Shown in pieces: positions 50,291-58,894 of a stretch of 64,000 nucleotides of DNA (the first letter of the stretch is position 1; the number at the start of each line of letters is the position of its first letter). The translations under genes and the position numbers were made by a program. The notes below the pieces were generated by a model. The model saw only the letters and a program-made list of their open reading frames with translations, was not told where the DNA came from and did not search any database. This DNA is from Allobrachymonas denitrificans DSM 15123. Its GTDB lineage: Bacteria; Pseudomonadota; Gammaproteobacteria; Burkholderiales; Burkholderiaceae_C. The DNA is taken from positions 558,001 through 622,000 of the forward strand of contig NZ_FOCW01000001.1 in assembly GCF_900110225.1 (NCBI RefSeq). The letters run 5' to 3'.

Positions 50291-51161
50291 GGATCAATGC
50301 CAGCAGGGCGTGCAGCTGGGGAGAGCCGTCGTCGGCGCGGTAGATGCAACTCAGGTCGATCTGGGCATGCGGGGCGTCAGACAAGGGGCGGTACACCGTG
50401 TTGCGCAGCGCAATGGCCCGGGTGACGGATTCGGGCACCAGCGTCACCCCGAAACCATGCGCCACCAGTGCCATGCCGGTGACCGTGTCACCGATCTCCT
50501 GCGCAACCGCGATGTCCAGGCCCCTGTCGCCAAAGATCCGGATCACGCGATCCACGAAATTGGGCCGGCCGGCATTGGGAAAGAGAACGAAAGGCTGGGT
50601 GGCCAGTTGTTCCAGGCTCAGGCTGTCCTCGGCGGCCAGGGGATGGCCGGCAGGCAGCACGGCCCAGAGCGGCTCCAGGGTGACCAGCTCCTGCGCCAGA
50701 TCCGGCAACACCGGCATCATGCGATTGAATCCGGCCGAGATGCGCCGCTGCCGCAGGGCGTCGATCTGTTCCTCGCGGTGCATGGTGTGCAGCACCACGT
50801 TCAGTCCCGGCAGCGAAGCACGCAGCTTTTGCAGCAAGGCCGGAATGGCGTCGTAGATGCCGGAACCGAACACCCCGATGTCGAGGCGCCCGAGCCGTCC
50901 CTGCCCGACACGCTGCACGCGGTCGATGCCGGCGGACACCATCATGCTGATGTTGGCTGCCTCGGTCCGGAACACTTCCCCGGCCTGCGTCAGCTCCATG
51001 CCGCGCGGCGTGCGCACAAACAGCTGGACCTGCAACTCGTCTTCGATTTGCCGGATCTGCCGCGTGAGCGGAGGCTGGGAGATGCCCAGCCTGCGCGCAG
51101 CGCGCCCCATGTGGAGCTCATCGGCAACGGCCAGAAAATACTTGATGTGACGCAGGTCCAT
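50220..51161 (-). CDS. LysR-family transcription regulator
   Basis: A 313-residue LTTR. The winged HTH is at the N-terminus: MDLRHIKYFLAVADELHMGRAARRLGISQPPLTRQIRQIEDELQ in pieces (FLAVADELHMGRAARRL, ISQPPLTRQIRQIED). The effector domain starts near residue 90 (LGRLDIGVFGSGIYDAIPALLQKLRASLPGLNVVLHTM), typical of regulators of aromatic or organic-acid genes (CatR/BenM-like). It lies just downstream of a decayed porin-like gene, which may have been its target. The last residues (ARPDAAATCQPLGH) come from a local duplication. Confidence 0.9.
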   Translation of the reverse strand: MDLRHIKYFLAVADELHMGRAARRLGISQPPLTRQIRQIEDELQVQLFVRTPRGMELTQAGEVFRTEAANISMMVSAGIDRVQRVGQGRLGRLDIGVFGSGIYDAIPALLQKLRASLPGLNVVLHTMHREEQIDALRQRRISAGFNRMMPVLPDLAQELVTLEPLWAVLPAGHPLAAEDSLSLEQLATQPFVLFPNAGRPNFVDRVIRIFGDRGLDIAVAQEIGDTVTGMALVAHGFGVTLVPESVTRAIALRNTVYRPLSDAPHAQIDLSCIYRADDGSPQLHALLALIRVQRATRSAARPDAAATCQPLGH

Positions 51162-51170
51162 CCGGCAAGT

Positions 51171-51277
51171 TTAGAGCGGGAACACCGCCTTGACCCACAC
51201 CGAGTTACCCTGCGTGTGGTTCCTGGCCGCGATTTCCTTCTCCCACTTCAGCGTGGCGAACCAGGCATTGCGGTGGT
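51171..51277 (-). pseudogene. Remnant of a MetA-pathway-type outer-membrane transporter (C-terminal 35 residues)
   Basis: On the minus strand the bases read NAWFATLKWEKEIAARNHTQ, then GNSVWVKAVFPL and a stop at 51171. This beta-strand ending with terminal aromatic/Leu pattern matches the C-terminus of phenol-degradation MetA-pathway transporters and related porins. The rest of the gene is absent; the frame is lost by 51278, where a TGATACC/GGTATCA hairpin (51279-51297) occurs. Confidence 0.6.
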
Positions 51278-51408
51278 CTGATACCTGTTCGGTATCAAGA
51301 GGGGTGTTCAGAGTGACAAAAAGGTCCGTGCCAGCGGGATCGGCACGGCATCCTAGGGTTTGTCTGAGGGGGTGGCTGGCAGGCGGCGTTGCGGTTGACC
51401 AACAATCC

Positions 51409-51438
51409 GGTGCGGTGCGGTGCGGTGCGGTGCGGTGC
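51409..51438. repeat. (GGTGC)6 pentanucleotide repeat
   Basis: Six perfect tandem GGTGC units, directly downstream of the stop of the phosphatase gene (51441). The unit length is not a multiple of three, but it lies outside any supported coding frame. It adjoins a GTGCGC/GCGCAC hairpin that includes the stop codon. Confidence 0.9.
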
Positions 51439-51440
51439 GC

Positions 51441-52103
51441 TCAGCGCACGCTGCTGTCCTGCAATGCCGGCCCGTCGAGTGCATCCAGATGCCGGGTGTC
51501 GCCCCAGCCGATCAGCGTCAGGCCATCGGGCGTCCACAGCAGACGGTTGATGGCGCAGTTGGGCAGGTACCAGGTGCGTGCCGCCTGCAGGCCCAGGCGC
51601 GCTGCGGAGCGGTACAGCACATCCAGCACGCCACCGTGGCTGACGATGGCCACATGCTCGCCGTTGTGCTGGCGGCCGATGTCGTTCACGGTCTGCACGA
51701 TGCGATCGCGCAGTTGCGCCAGCGATTCTCCTCCGCCGGGCGGCGCCCAGTTCGGGTCTCGCTTGCGCCAGCGCAGGGATTCCTCCGGGAAATGCACCTC
51801 GAAGTCGATGAAGGTCTTGCCCTCGATGTGTCCGAAATGGCGCTCGCGCAGTTGCGGTGTGGTGATCACCTTGGCATCGTGGCTGGCCGCGATGATGCGA
51901 CCGGTCTCCTCGGCGCGCTGCAGATCGCTGCTGTAGACGGCATGGATCGGACTGTCGGTGAGGGCCTCGGCCAGGGCCCTGGCCTGCTGCCGTCCGGTGT
52001 CATTCAGGGGAATGTCGGTATGCCCCTGGATGCGGCGTTCGGCATTCCAGGCCGTTTCGCCGTGGCGGATGATCAGCAGACGGGTGGCGGCGGCAATCGA
52101 CAT
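51441..52103 (-). CDS. Histidine phosphatase family protein (phosphoglycerate mutase-like)
   Basis: A 220-residue enzyme of the branch-1 histidine phosphatase family. The phospho-accepting His is in LLIIRHGETAWNAERRIQGHTD (RHG motif), the acidic partner in LRERHFGHIEGK, and the second catalytic His in VAIVSHGGVLDVLYR. Family members act on phosphoglycerate, cobalamin precursors or other small phosphates; length and motif spacing fit GpmB or general phosphatases, and no specific substrate is evident. It precedes (in transcription order) the pentanucleotide repeat and follows ttcA on the same strand by 112 bases. Confidence 0.88.
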   Translation of the reverse strand: MSIAAATRLLIIRHGETAWNAERRIQGHTDIPLNDTGRQQARALAEALTDSPIHAVYSSDLQRAEETGRIIAASHDAKVITTPQLRERHFGHIEGKTFIDFEVHFPEESLRWRKRDPNWAPPGGGESLAQLRDRIVQTVNDIGRQHNGEHVAIVSHGGVLDVLYRSAARLGLQAARTWYLPNCAINRLLWTPDGLTLIGWGDTRHLDALDGPALQDSSVR

Positions 52104-52215
52104 GCCGCAATTATCGCCGCGCCGGATGCATTTTCAGAATCGGAAAGCAGTTTTGCGCACACGGCAGAGGGCGCGTGCAACACTTGCACGGCGCGTGCGT
52201 AGAGGGTGCGCAGGC

Positions 52216-53181
52216 TCAGTCCTTGCGTGCCAGCGGAATGCTGTCGATGGCAATCGACGCCAGCGGCGGCGCAAACTCTTCCTCGTCAAACGCCTTGTCG
52301 CCGTCCGCATCGGGGATGCCGGTGGTCTGCAGATCGCGGAAGTTGTGCAGCTTGCGGTCCAGCAGATGGCTGGGCACCACGTTTTGCAGCGCCTGCAGAA
52401 TCATCTCGGTGCGGCCGGGGTGGGTCTTTTCCCACTCCTTGAGCATGTTGCTCACCTGCTTGCGCTGCAGGTGCTCCTGGCTGCCGCACAGATTGCACGG
52501 TATGATGGGAAACTGCATGTGCTCGGCCCAGCGCGCCGTGTCAGCCTCTTTCACATAGGCCAGCGGGCGGATCACCATGAATTCGCCGTTGTCGCTCACC
52601 AGCTTGGGCGGCATGCTTTTCAGCTTGGCGCCGAAGAACATGTTGAGGAAGAAGGTGGCCACGATGTCGTCGCGGTGGTGGCCCAGCGCAATCTTGTTGC
52701 AGCCCAGACGGCGCGCCACCGTGTACAGAATGCCGCGGCGCAGGCGCGAGCACAGGCTGCACATGGTCTTGCCTTCGGGGATCTTGCTCTTGACGATGCT
52801 GTAGGTGTCCTGCGTCTCGATGTGGAAGGGCACGCCCAGGCCTTCCAGGTAGGCGGGCAGAATCTCGGGCGGAAAGCCCGGCTGCTTCTGGTCCAGGTTC
52901 ACCGCCACGATGTCGAAGTGGATCGGCGCGCGCTTCTGCAGCTTGAGCAGCACGTCCAGCAGCGTAAAGCTGTCCTTGCCGCCGCTCACGCACACCATCA
53001 CCTTGTCGCCTTCCTCGATCATGTTGAAGTCGACAATCGCCTGGCCGGTGAGGCGGCACAGGCGCTTGTCGAGCTTGTTCATCTCGCGCTGCAGGCGCGC
53101 TTCGGCAGAATCCTTGGCGGGGCGGGCATGGGTGTCGGTGGGCTGCTCTTCGGCCAGCTCGGAGGCAAAAATATCGGACAT
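52216..53181 (-). CDS. ttcA: tRNA 2-thiocytidine(32) synthetase TtcA
   Basis: A 321-residue PP-loop ATPase that thiolates C32 in selected tRNAs using an oxygen-sensitive [4Fe-4S] cluster. The PP-loop is [12 protein letters not shown], and the cluster Cys pair is in [11 protein letters not shown] with the third in [32 protein letters not shown] and [13 protein letters not shown] are also diagnostic. ATG 53181 ([11 protein letters not shown]) gives the normal N-terminus; an upstream in-frame extension is Pro/Arg-rich and not conserved. Confidence 0.95.
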   Translation of the reverse strand: MSDIFASELAEEQPTDTHARPAKDSAEARLQREMNKLDKRLCRLTGQAIVDFNMIEEGDKVMVCVSGGKDSFTLLDVLLKLQKRAPIHFDIVAVNLDQKQPGFPPEILPAYLEGLGVPFHIETQDTYSIVKSKIPEGKTMCSLCSRLRRGILYTVARRLGCNKIALGHHRDDIVATFFLNMFFGAKLKSMPPKLVSDNGEFMVIRPLAYVKEADTARWAEHMQFPIIPCNLCGSQEHLQRKQVSNMLKEWEKTHPGRTEMILQALQNVVPSHLLDRKLHNFRDLQTTGIPDADGDKAFDEEEFAPPLASIAIDSIPLARKD

Positions 53182-53527
53182 GGCGGGTGTGGGATAGGGG
53201 GCGCAAAGAGGGATGCGGCAAGGCGGCCGCTGCGCCAAGCCCGCGATTTTAAACGCTGGGGCGGTTCATGGATAGCAATGGCCTTGCCATTCCTCGGCCT
53301 TGCGGGCGAAGGGATAGGCAGCGATGTGCCTGCCTGGTCACGTTTTTCGGGTCCGTGACGCTGCATCCGTGTGGCTCTGCCGGCACGAGGCACGACCGGG
53401 CCGGGATGCAGCACCTCGTCAGTGTATTCCCGATGGGGATAGGGCAGCGCCCGCTTCATGGTGTCATACTATGCGCTACTGACTGCGATACCCCTGCAGT
53501 TTCCATTCCAGAACAGGAGCGACCTCC
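53182..53527. other. Intergenic region between ttcA and the bacterioferritin genes
   Basis: About 346 bases, divergent promoters expected. No gene is supported. AACAGGAGCG lies 6-10 bases before the first bacterioferritin ATG and CATACTAT (53464-53471) could contain its -10 box. No good Fur box was seen here, in contrast to the site before bfd. Confidence 0.4.
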
Positions 53528-54010
53528 ATGAAAGGCAATCCCGAAGTCATCGCCTACCTCAACCAGTTGCTGGCCGGCGAACTGGCCGCACGCGACCAGT
53601 ATTTCATCCATTCCCGCATGTACCACGAGTGGGGCTACAGCCGCCTGCATGCGCGCATCGCACACGAAATGGAAGACGAAACCGGCCATGCCAGCGCGCT
53701 CATCGAACGCATCCTCATGCTGGAAGGCACGCCGGCCATGGTGCCAACGGCGCTGAAAATCGGTGCGGATGTGCCTGCCATGCTGCAATGCGATCTGGAA
53801 GTGGAACTGGAAGTGCGCGAGGCACTCAAGCAGGGCATTGCGCTGTGCGAGCAGCATCAGGATTACGTCAGCCGCGAAATGCTGGTCGAGCAGCTCAAGG
53901 ACACGGAAGAAGACCATGCCCACTGGCTGGAGCAGCAGCTCTGGCTGATCCAGCAGATCGGCCTGCAGAACTATCTGCAGAGCCAGACCGGTGAAGGAGC
54001 CAGCACATGA
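53528..54010 (+). CDS. bfr: Bacterioferritin subunit with intact ferroxidase centre but no haem Met
   Basis: A 160-residue ferritin-like subunit of the 24-mer iron store. By comparison with E. coli Bfr, the diiron ligands are kept: Glu18 ([13 protein letters not shown]), Glu51 and His54 (MEDETGHAS), Glu93 (equivalent to Glu94) and Glu127/His130 (DTEEDHAHW). The haem-axial Met52 is replaced by Thr. This is the pattern of the catalytic subunit in two-subunit bacterioferritins. The last codons overlap the next bacterioferritin start by 4 bases, so the two are translationally coupled. Confidence 0.92.
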   Translation: MKGNPEVIAYLNQLLAGELAARDQYFIHSRMYHEWGYSRLHARIAHEMEDETGHASALIERILMLEGTPAMVPTALKIGADVPAMLQCDLEVELEVREALKQGIALCEQHQDYVSREMLVEQLKDTEEDHAHWLEQQLWLIQQIGLQNYLQSQTGEGAST

Positions 54011-54477
54011 AAGGCCATCCCGACGTCCTGCGCCAGCTCAATGCCGTGCTGGGCGATTCGCTCATCGCCATCAACCAGTATTTCCTGCATGCACGCATGC
54101 TGAAGAACTGGGGGCTGGACGAGCTGGGCGAACACATCTACCACCAGTCCATCGAGGAAATGAAGCTGTCCGACAAGCTGGTGCAGCGCATCTTCCTGCT
54201 GGAAGGTCTGCCCAATCTGCAGGATCTGGGCAAGCTGCTGATCGGTGAAGACGCGCCGGAAATCCTCGCCTGCGACCTGCGGCTGGAGCGGCAGAAGCAC
54301 ACCACGCTGGTGCAGGCCATCGCGCTGTGCGAGCAGCAGCAGGACTATGTCTCGCGTGACCTGCTGGTCGAACTCAAGGACGAGAACGAAGACCACATCG
54401 ACTGGCTTGAAACCCAGCACGACCTCATCGGCAGCATGGGGCTGCCGAACTACCTGCAGAGCCAGATGGACGATTGA
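54007..54477 (+). CDS. bfr: Bacterioferritin subunit with haem Met but degraded ferroxidase site
   Basis: A 156-residue partner of the preceding subunit. It keeps Met52 ([10 protein letters not shown]), the inter-subunit haem ligand, but Glu18 is Ser (VLGDSLIA), His54 is Leu, and Glu127 is Asn ([10 protein letters not shown]). It should bind haem yet not oxidise iron well. Two-gene bacterioferritins with this division of labour are known, for instance in Magnetospirillum and Neisseria. Haem in the shell is where Bfd docks to release iron, and bfd follows after a Fur-box-like site. The C-terminus [12 protein letters not shown] is typical. Confidence 0.92.
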   Translation: MKGHPDVLRQLNAVLGDSLIAINQYFLHARMLKNWGLDELGEHIYHQSIEEMKLSDKLVQRIFLLEGLPNLQDLGKLLIGEDAPEILACDLRLERQKHTTLVQAIALCEQQQDYVSRDLLVELKDENEDHIDWLETQHDLIGSMGLPNYLQSQMDD

Positions 54478-54582
54478 GCCCCCGGACCGAACCCTGCACA
54501 AGGCCGCCAGACAGCGGCCTTGTGCTTGCCTGAAGAGCGGCCTGCAGGTGTTGCGTGCACAAGACCCTGCGCGTCATAGGGA

Positions 54583-54605
54583 TTGATAATAAAAACAATT
54601 ATCAA
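54583..54605. promoter_or_regulatory. Probable Fur box upstream of bfd
   Basis: A perfect palindrome of TTGATAAT and ATTATCAA with 7 A-rich bases between, in otherwise GC-rich DNA, 47-69 bases upstream of the bfd ATG. It closely resembles the GATAAT/ATTATC arms of the Fur consensus. It predicts repression of bfd when iron is plentiful and induction in iron starvation, when stored iron is needed. Confidence 0.8.
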
Positions 54606-54651
54606 TTAATATGTCGGCATCGTAGTCCACTTTTCAGCAGGGAAGTCCAGA

Positions 54652-54885
54652 ATGATTGTCTGTGTATGCCAGCGCATTTCCGATCGCGAAATCGCACGCC
54701 ATGCCCATACCGGCATGAGTTTCGACGAGATCCAGCTCGAACTGGGGGTTGCCACGCAATGCGGCAACTGCGAATGCTATGCGCGCGATGTAGTGGCTCA
54801 ATGCCAAACCAGCGGCCAGATGGCCGCGTTGCGCAAGGAAGAGGCTGCCGGTTCGGTCGTGGCGGCGCAAGCGCTCAGCGCTTGA
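54652..54885 (+). CDS. bfd: Bacterioferritin-associated ferredoxin Bfd
   Basis: A 77-residue [2Fe-2S] protein that binds bacterioferritin near the haem and reduces the ferric core so iron can leave. The four ligands are CVC at residues 4-6 and CGNC at about 37-40, the Bfd spacing, with the BFD-fold helix-turn-helix between. The tail (from about residue 52, QTSGQMAALRKEEAAG) is slightly longer than in E. coli. The 3' end overlaps the convergent folB by 11 bases. Regulation by Fur is predicted from the palindrome upstream. Confidence 0.94.
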   Translation: MIVCVCQRISDREIARHAHTGMSFDEIQLELGVATQCGNCECYARDVVAQCQTSGQMAALRKEEAAGSVVAAQALSA

Positions 54886-55282
54886 TCCGGAACACTTCCA
54901 CACCCACGGCGTCACAGTCCGGATAGACGTCCGGCTTCTCGGTGGACACACGCACGGCCTGCACCTTGGGGTGCTCCAGCAGGGTGTTGGCCACGTCATC
55001 GCACAGGGTTTCCTGCAGCTCGATATGCCCGGCGTTCACACGCGCGGCAATGGTGCGGCGAATGAAATCGTAGTCCACCACCTCATGGATACGGTCTGCC
55101 TTGGGGGTGGACTGGCTCAGCAGCACATACATGTCCACATTCACGCGCACGCGCTGCGGGCCCAGCTTTTCGAAATCATGCACGCCGATGTTGATGTGCA
55201 CCTCGTAATTGCGCAGGAACAGGCGGCGGCAGGACAGGGCGAGGGCTTCGTTCCAGTGGGTCGAAGATGTGATGGCGGTCAT
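54875..55282 (-). CDS. folB: Dihydroneopterin aldolase family protein FolB
   Basis: A 135-residue tunnelling-fold (T-fold) enzyme of folate biosynthesis, converting 7,8-dihydroneopterin to 6-hydroxymethyl-dihydropterin and glycolaldehyde. Hallmarks are LFLRNYEVHINIGVHDFEKLGPQRVRVNVDM, VVDYDFIRRTI and the Glu of HIELQETLCDDVA that binds the pterin. The N-terminal 17 residues are an extension relative to the 120-residue norm. The ATG overlaps the stop of the upstream SDR gene (ATGA), so the pair is translationally coupled. Confidence 0.88.
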   Translation of the reverse strand: MTAITSSTHWNEALALSCRRLFLRNYEVHINIGVHDFEKLGPQRVRVNVDMYVLLSQSTPKADRIHEVVDYDFIRRTIAARVNAGHIELQETLCDDVANTLLEHPKVQAVRVSTEKPDVYPDCDAVGVEVFRIKR

Positions 55283-56094
55283 GTTGTTGTTTTGGGTGGC
55301 AGGTGTTGTCGCAATAGCTCGTCCACCACAAACATGATGTCGCGCGGCAGCGGAACCAGATGCTGCCCATTATCCACGCAGACCGTGCTGCCGGTGATGG
55401 AAGCGTTACTGGCCAGAAACAGGCAGGTGCGCGCCACATCGCGCGGATCGACCGGGCGACGCAGCAGGTTGGCGTGACTGGCGGCGGCGAAGTTGGCGTC
55501 GGTCTGCGGGCCGCTCACCAGCATCAGGCCCGGCGCCACGCCGCACACGCGCACGCGCGGGGCCAGCGCCTGCGCTTGCAGTTCCACCGCGCGCTCCAGC
55601 GCCAGCTTGCTGACGGTGTAGCTGAAGTAATCCGGATTGAGGTTGTAGACCTTCTGGTCCAGGATATGAATCGCCACGCAGCTGCCGGGACCGGCATCGC
55701 TGGCGTGTTGCTGTGCCATCAGGCGCGTCAGGTCCATGGGCGCCATCAGGTTCACGCCGAGCTGGCGGCCGGCCTGGGCTTCGTCAAACTCCATGGCACA
55801 GTCGGGCTCGAACAGCGAGGCATTGTTGATCAGTGCCTGCAGGGGGCCGAACGTGGCGGCCTGCTCCATCAGCGTGCGGCGCTGTGCGGCATCACCCAGA
55901 TCGGCCTGCAGTAAGTCAATGCGATGGCCGGCCGCCTGCAGGCGCTGCTGCAGGGCCTGGGCGGCATCGAGGCTGCGCTGGTAGTGGCACAGCACATGCC
56001 AGCCGGCTCCGGCAAACACCTCGCACAGTTCGGCGCCGAGGCGATGGGCGCCGCCGGTGATCAGGACGGTAGGGGCAGGGGATGTATCAGTCAT
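55279..56094 (-). CDS. SDR-family oxidoreductase, pteridine-reductase/FolM-like
   Basis: A 271-residue short-chain dehydrogenase. The cofactor loop is VLITGGAHRLGAELCEVFA, an Arg-containing version typical of pteridine and dihydromonapterin reductases that use NADPH. NNASLF follows, and the catalytic Tyr/Lys are in YFSYTVSKLALE. VAPGLMLVSGPQ is the usual substrate-loop start. Coupling to folB by a 4-base overlap supports a pterin substrate, perhaps a FolM-like role, but the gene could be another SDR. The start at 56094 (MTDTSPAPTV) precedes the nucleotide loop directly. Confidence 0.82.
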   Translation of the reverse strand: MTDTSPAPTVLITGGAHRLGAELCEVFAGAGWHVLCHYQRSLDAAQALQQRLQAAGHRIDLLQADLGDAAQRRTLMEQAATFGPLQALINNASLFEPDCAMEFDEAQAGRQLGVNLMAPMDLTRLMAQQHASDAGPGSCVAIHILDQKVYNLNPDYFSYTVSKLALERAVELQAQALAPRVRVCGVAPGLMLVSGPQTDANFAAASHANLLRRPVDPRDVARTCLFLASNASITGSTVCVDNGQHLVPLPRDIMFVVDELLRQHLPPKTTT

Positions 56095-56168
56095 GGTAGT
56101 TCGATGGGCGGCACTTCTGCGGCAACGGGCGACGGGGAAACGGCGGCATTCGGTGGTAGATTGCGCGC

Positions 56169-57296
56169 ATGCAAACCACTCCTGCCTCTCCGTCCACCCC
56201 CGCCTCCGACAATGCCGCACTGCAGGCGATCATACGTGCTGAAGTGACCCGGAACGGCGGCTGGCTGCCCTTCGACCGTTTCATGCATCTGGCGCTGTAC
56301 GCGCCGGGGCTGGGTTACTACGCGCATGGCAGCACCAAGCTCGGGCATCTGCCGGCGGATGGCAGCGATTTTGTCACGGCGCCGGAAATCAGTCCGCTTT
56401 ACGGGCACACGCTGGCCGTACAGGTGGCCGAGGCGCTGGCGCGCACCGGCACGCAGGAAGTCTGGGAATTTGGTGCCGGCAGCGGCGCGCTGGCCGAGCA
56501 GGTGCTCGATGCCTTGCAACAGCAGGGCGTGGCGCTGCGCCGCTACACCATCGTCGATGTCTCCGGCAGCCTGCGCGCGCGGCAGCAGGAGCGTCTGGCG
56601 CGCTTTGGCGATGTGGTGCAGTGGGCGGCGCAGTTGCCCGATGCGATCGAAGGGGTGATTCTGGGCAACGAGGTGCTGGACGCCATGCCGGTACAGTTGC
56701 TGGTGCGCAAGGGCGGCATCTGGCATGAGCGCGGCGTGGTGTGGGACGAGGCGGAACAGGGCTGGGCCTGGGAAGACCGCCCGACCGACCTGCGCCCCCC
56801 GCTCGACATTGTGGGCGAACACGACTACCTCACCGAAATCCACCCGCAGGCCGAAGCCTTCATCGGCACCATCGGCCGCCATTTACGGCGCGGCGCGGCC
56901 TTCTTCATCGACTACGGCTTTGGCGAAGGCGAGTACTATCACCCGCAGCGCCACATGGGTACCCTGATGTGCCATCAGCTGCACCAGGCCGACGACAACC
57001 CCCTGCTGGCCGTGGGCGACAAGGACATCACCGCCCACGTCAACTTCACCGGCATCGCCGTGGCTGCGCAGGACGCGGGGCTGGAAATCCTGGGCTACAC
57101 CACCCAGGGCTGGTTCCTGCTCAACTGCGGCCTGGCCGAACGCATGGCGCAGAGCAGCCTGGCCGAGCGTGCGCTGGCGCAGAAGCTGGTGATGGAGCAC
57201 GAGATGGGGGAGTTCTTCAAGGTGCTGGGGGTGTGCAAGGGCAAGCCGTGGGAGGCCGTCGGGTTTGCGCGGGGAGACCGGCTGCGGATGCTGTGA
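56169..57296 (+). CDS. SAM-dependent methyltransferase of the MidA/NDUFAF7 family
   Basis: A 375-residue class I methyltransferase. The N-terminus (NGGWLPFDRFMHLALYAPGLGYYAHG) is diagnostic of COG1565, whose eukaryotic members methylate an Arg of complex I subunit NDUFS2. The SAM motif I is VWEFGAGSGALAEQVLDAL, motif IV-like ILGNEVLDAMPV, and FFIDYGFGEGEYYHPQRHMGTL is a second family signature. The bacterial role is uncertain: protein arginine methylation for respiratory-complex assembly is an extrapolation. It is divergent from the SDR gene with 74 bases between starts. Confidence 0.87.
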   Translation: MQTTPASPSTPASDNAALQAIIRAEVTRNGGWLPFDRFMHLALYAPGLGYYAHGSTKLGHLPADGSDFVTAPEISPLYGHTLAVQVAEALARTGTQEVWEFGAGSGALAEQVLDALQQQGVALRRYTIVDVSGSLRARQQERLARFGDVVQWAAQLPDAIEGVILGNEVLDAMPVQLLVRKGGIWHERGVVWDEAEQGWAWEDRPTDLRPPLDIVGEHDYLTEIHPQAEAFIGTIGRHLRRGAAFFIDYGFGEGEYYHPQRHMGTLMCHQLHQADDNPLLAVGDKDITAHVNFTGIAVAAQDAGLEILGYTTQGWFLLNCGLAERMAQSSLAERALAQKLVMEHEMGEFFKVLGVCKGKPWEAVGFARGDRLRML

Positions 57297-57797
57297 GTGT
57301 GTTGCGCACTTGGGGGATTTCCGCGTGACAGAGCCTGTCGCCCACAGGGGAGAGATGCAAAAGTAGCCCATTTCGCACAGTGTCACCCCTAATTTTGAGG
57401 GGTAAATAGTGCACATTCATGGTTGGATGCAGGCCAACGACCACATTCCCTCAGGAAATGTTCAGTAAATTCAATTGCTTGGGAATTTCTTGGCCGTTCA
57501 ATATCGCGTGAAATCCGTGAATTTTTTCACCGATATGTACGAACTTTCAAGGGTATTTGAAATACCTCGCAAAAAACGCTTGCTACATGCAACAATACTT
57601 TTCACATGCCAACGGAGCAAAGTTGGGGCTATGTCTGTTTATTAATAAAAGTATGCGGTGAAACCGCGAGAGCAGTCACGGCGGCGACTTCGTTGGGGTG
57701 AAGCAATAAACACCGGACCGGCGCGTGTGCGTTTGATGACGGCTTGATGCCGGTTCGGCTAGCCCACAAGAGGGAGCGATCCCGGGAGGAGTCAAGC
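57297..57797 (+). other. Long AT-rich upstream region and structured leader of the OmpA/adhesin locus
   Basis: About 500 bases without a supported gene. The left part is AT-rich (57400-57660) and likely carries the promoter. The right part can fold: GCGGT/ACCGC with loop GAA (57655-57667), and CCGGACCGGC pairs with GCCGGTTCGG (57713-57722 with 57749-57758; one G-U pair). CCCGGGAGGAG precedes the ATG at 57798. A c-di-GMP (GEMM) riboswitch was considered because biofilm genes follow, but its conserved core motifs were not found. Confidence 0.45.
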
Positions 57798-58736
57798 ATG
57801 AGCCGTATCTACACGTCTTTCCAGAGGGGCACGCAAGTTGCCCTGTTTTCAGCATGCGTTGTGATGGCGTCAGGCTGCGCCACCAGCGGCGGAGACGCCC
57901 ATCCGCGCGAGTTCACCACCGGCAAGGTCAACACCAGCGTGGACGCCAACGCAGCCAGCGCCGTCTTCCTGCGCCAGTAGGGGGCAGTGCCCGGCCAGGC
58001 CGTCAACATCTTCATCAACGGCGAATACCTCACCTCGCTCACCCCCGGCGGCTTCCAGCAAGGCCCGGCCTGCGTCGGCTCCAACCGCCTCACGGCCAGC
58101 TACACCGACGTGAGCACGCGCTACCTGGAGAAGGAACGCCAGGGCCAGAGCTTCGCCACCCCGGCCGGTGAAGTGAGCTACTTCCAGGTGGTGGGCGATG
58201 CAGCCGGCAAGCCCGTGCTGCAGCAACTGGACGCCACGTCCGGCCAGGCCCTGGCCGAGCAGCTCAAGCAGCAGGGCCACACGCTGCCGCGCGTGCAACT
58301 GAAGTGCGCCGTGCCGCTCAAGACCTACACGCTGCAGGCCTCGGCCCTGTTCCCGTTCGACAAGTCCGACTACGCCAGCATGCTGCCCCAGGGCAAGGAA
58401 GAGATCCGCAAGGTGGCGCAGGACATTGCCGCGAGCAAGGCCAATGTGGACCGCATCGAAGTGGTCGGCCACACCGACCCCGAGGGCAGCGACATGTACA
58501 ACCAGGCCCTTTCGCAACGCCGGGCCGACACGGTGCGCATGGCCCTGTCGCAGAGCCAGCTGCCAGGCAGCCAGATCGTGGCGCATGGCCGCGGCGAGAA
58601 GCAGCTGCTGGTGAGCGACTGCCGCGCACGCTTCCCGCGTGATGCGAAGCAGCGCATGGCCTGCGACCAGCCCAACCGCCGGGTGGAGATCACCCTGTAC
58701 GGCACGCAACAGGCTGCCCAGCCAGCAGCGAACTGA
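57798..58736 (+). pseudogene. OmpA-family lipoprotein gene interrupted by an in-frame amber codon
   Basis: The gene starts with a lipoprotein signal (ALFSACVVMASGC, lipobox ASGC) and reads to VFLRQ, where TAG at 57978-57980 stops it. The same frame continues without another stop as GAVPGQAVNIFINGEYLTSL and ends in a normal OmpA-like peptidoglycan-binding domain (SALFPFDKSDYASMLP, VVGHTDPEGSDMYNQALSQRR, DQPNRRVEITLYG). Restored length is about 312 residues. One CAG-to-TAG change explains the stop. Internal restart at a GTG (57987) would yield an unexported protein. The locus precedes a large surface adhesin, which such OmpA proteins often accompany. Confidence 0.82.
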
Positions 58737-58894
58737 TGGCAGCGGGGCAGTGCGCCCCGCTCCAGCGCAAGACCGAGAGACGGGTCCCATCCGACTGAAT
58801 CAGAACCTGGCGGTGCCCCACAGCAGCAGGCACCGCCCCCAACTCTCCCGCAGCCCAACGCAATGAGTCGCTGCAGGGGGAACAAGGAAAGATC

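Noticed and set aside
53268..53531. Small ORF in the ttcA-bacterioferritin gap
   Set aside because: No ribosome site or recognisable features, and it runs into the start of the bacterioferritin gene.
57600..57797. c-di-GMP (GEMM) riboswitch before the OmpA/adhesin genes
   Set aside because: The conserved GEMM core sequences were not found; only generic stems are visible.
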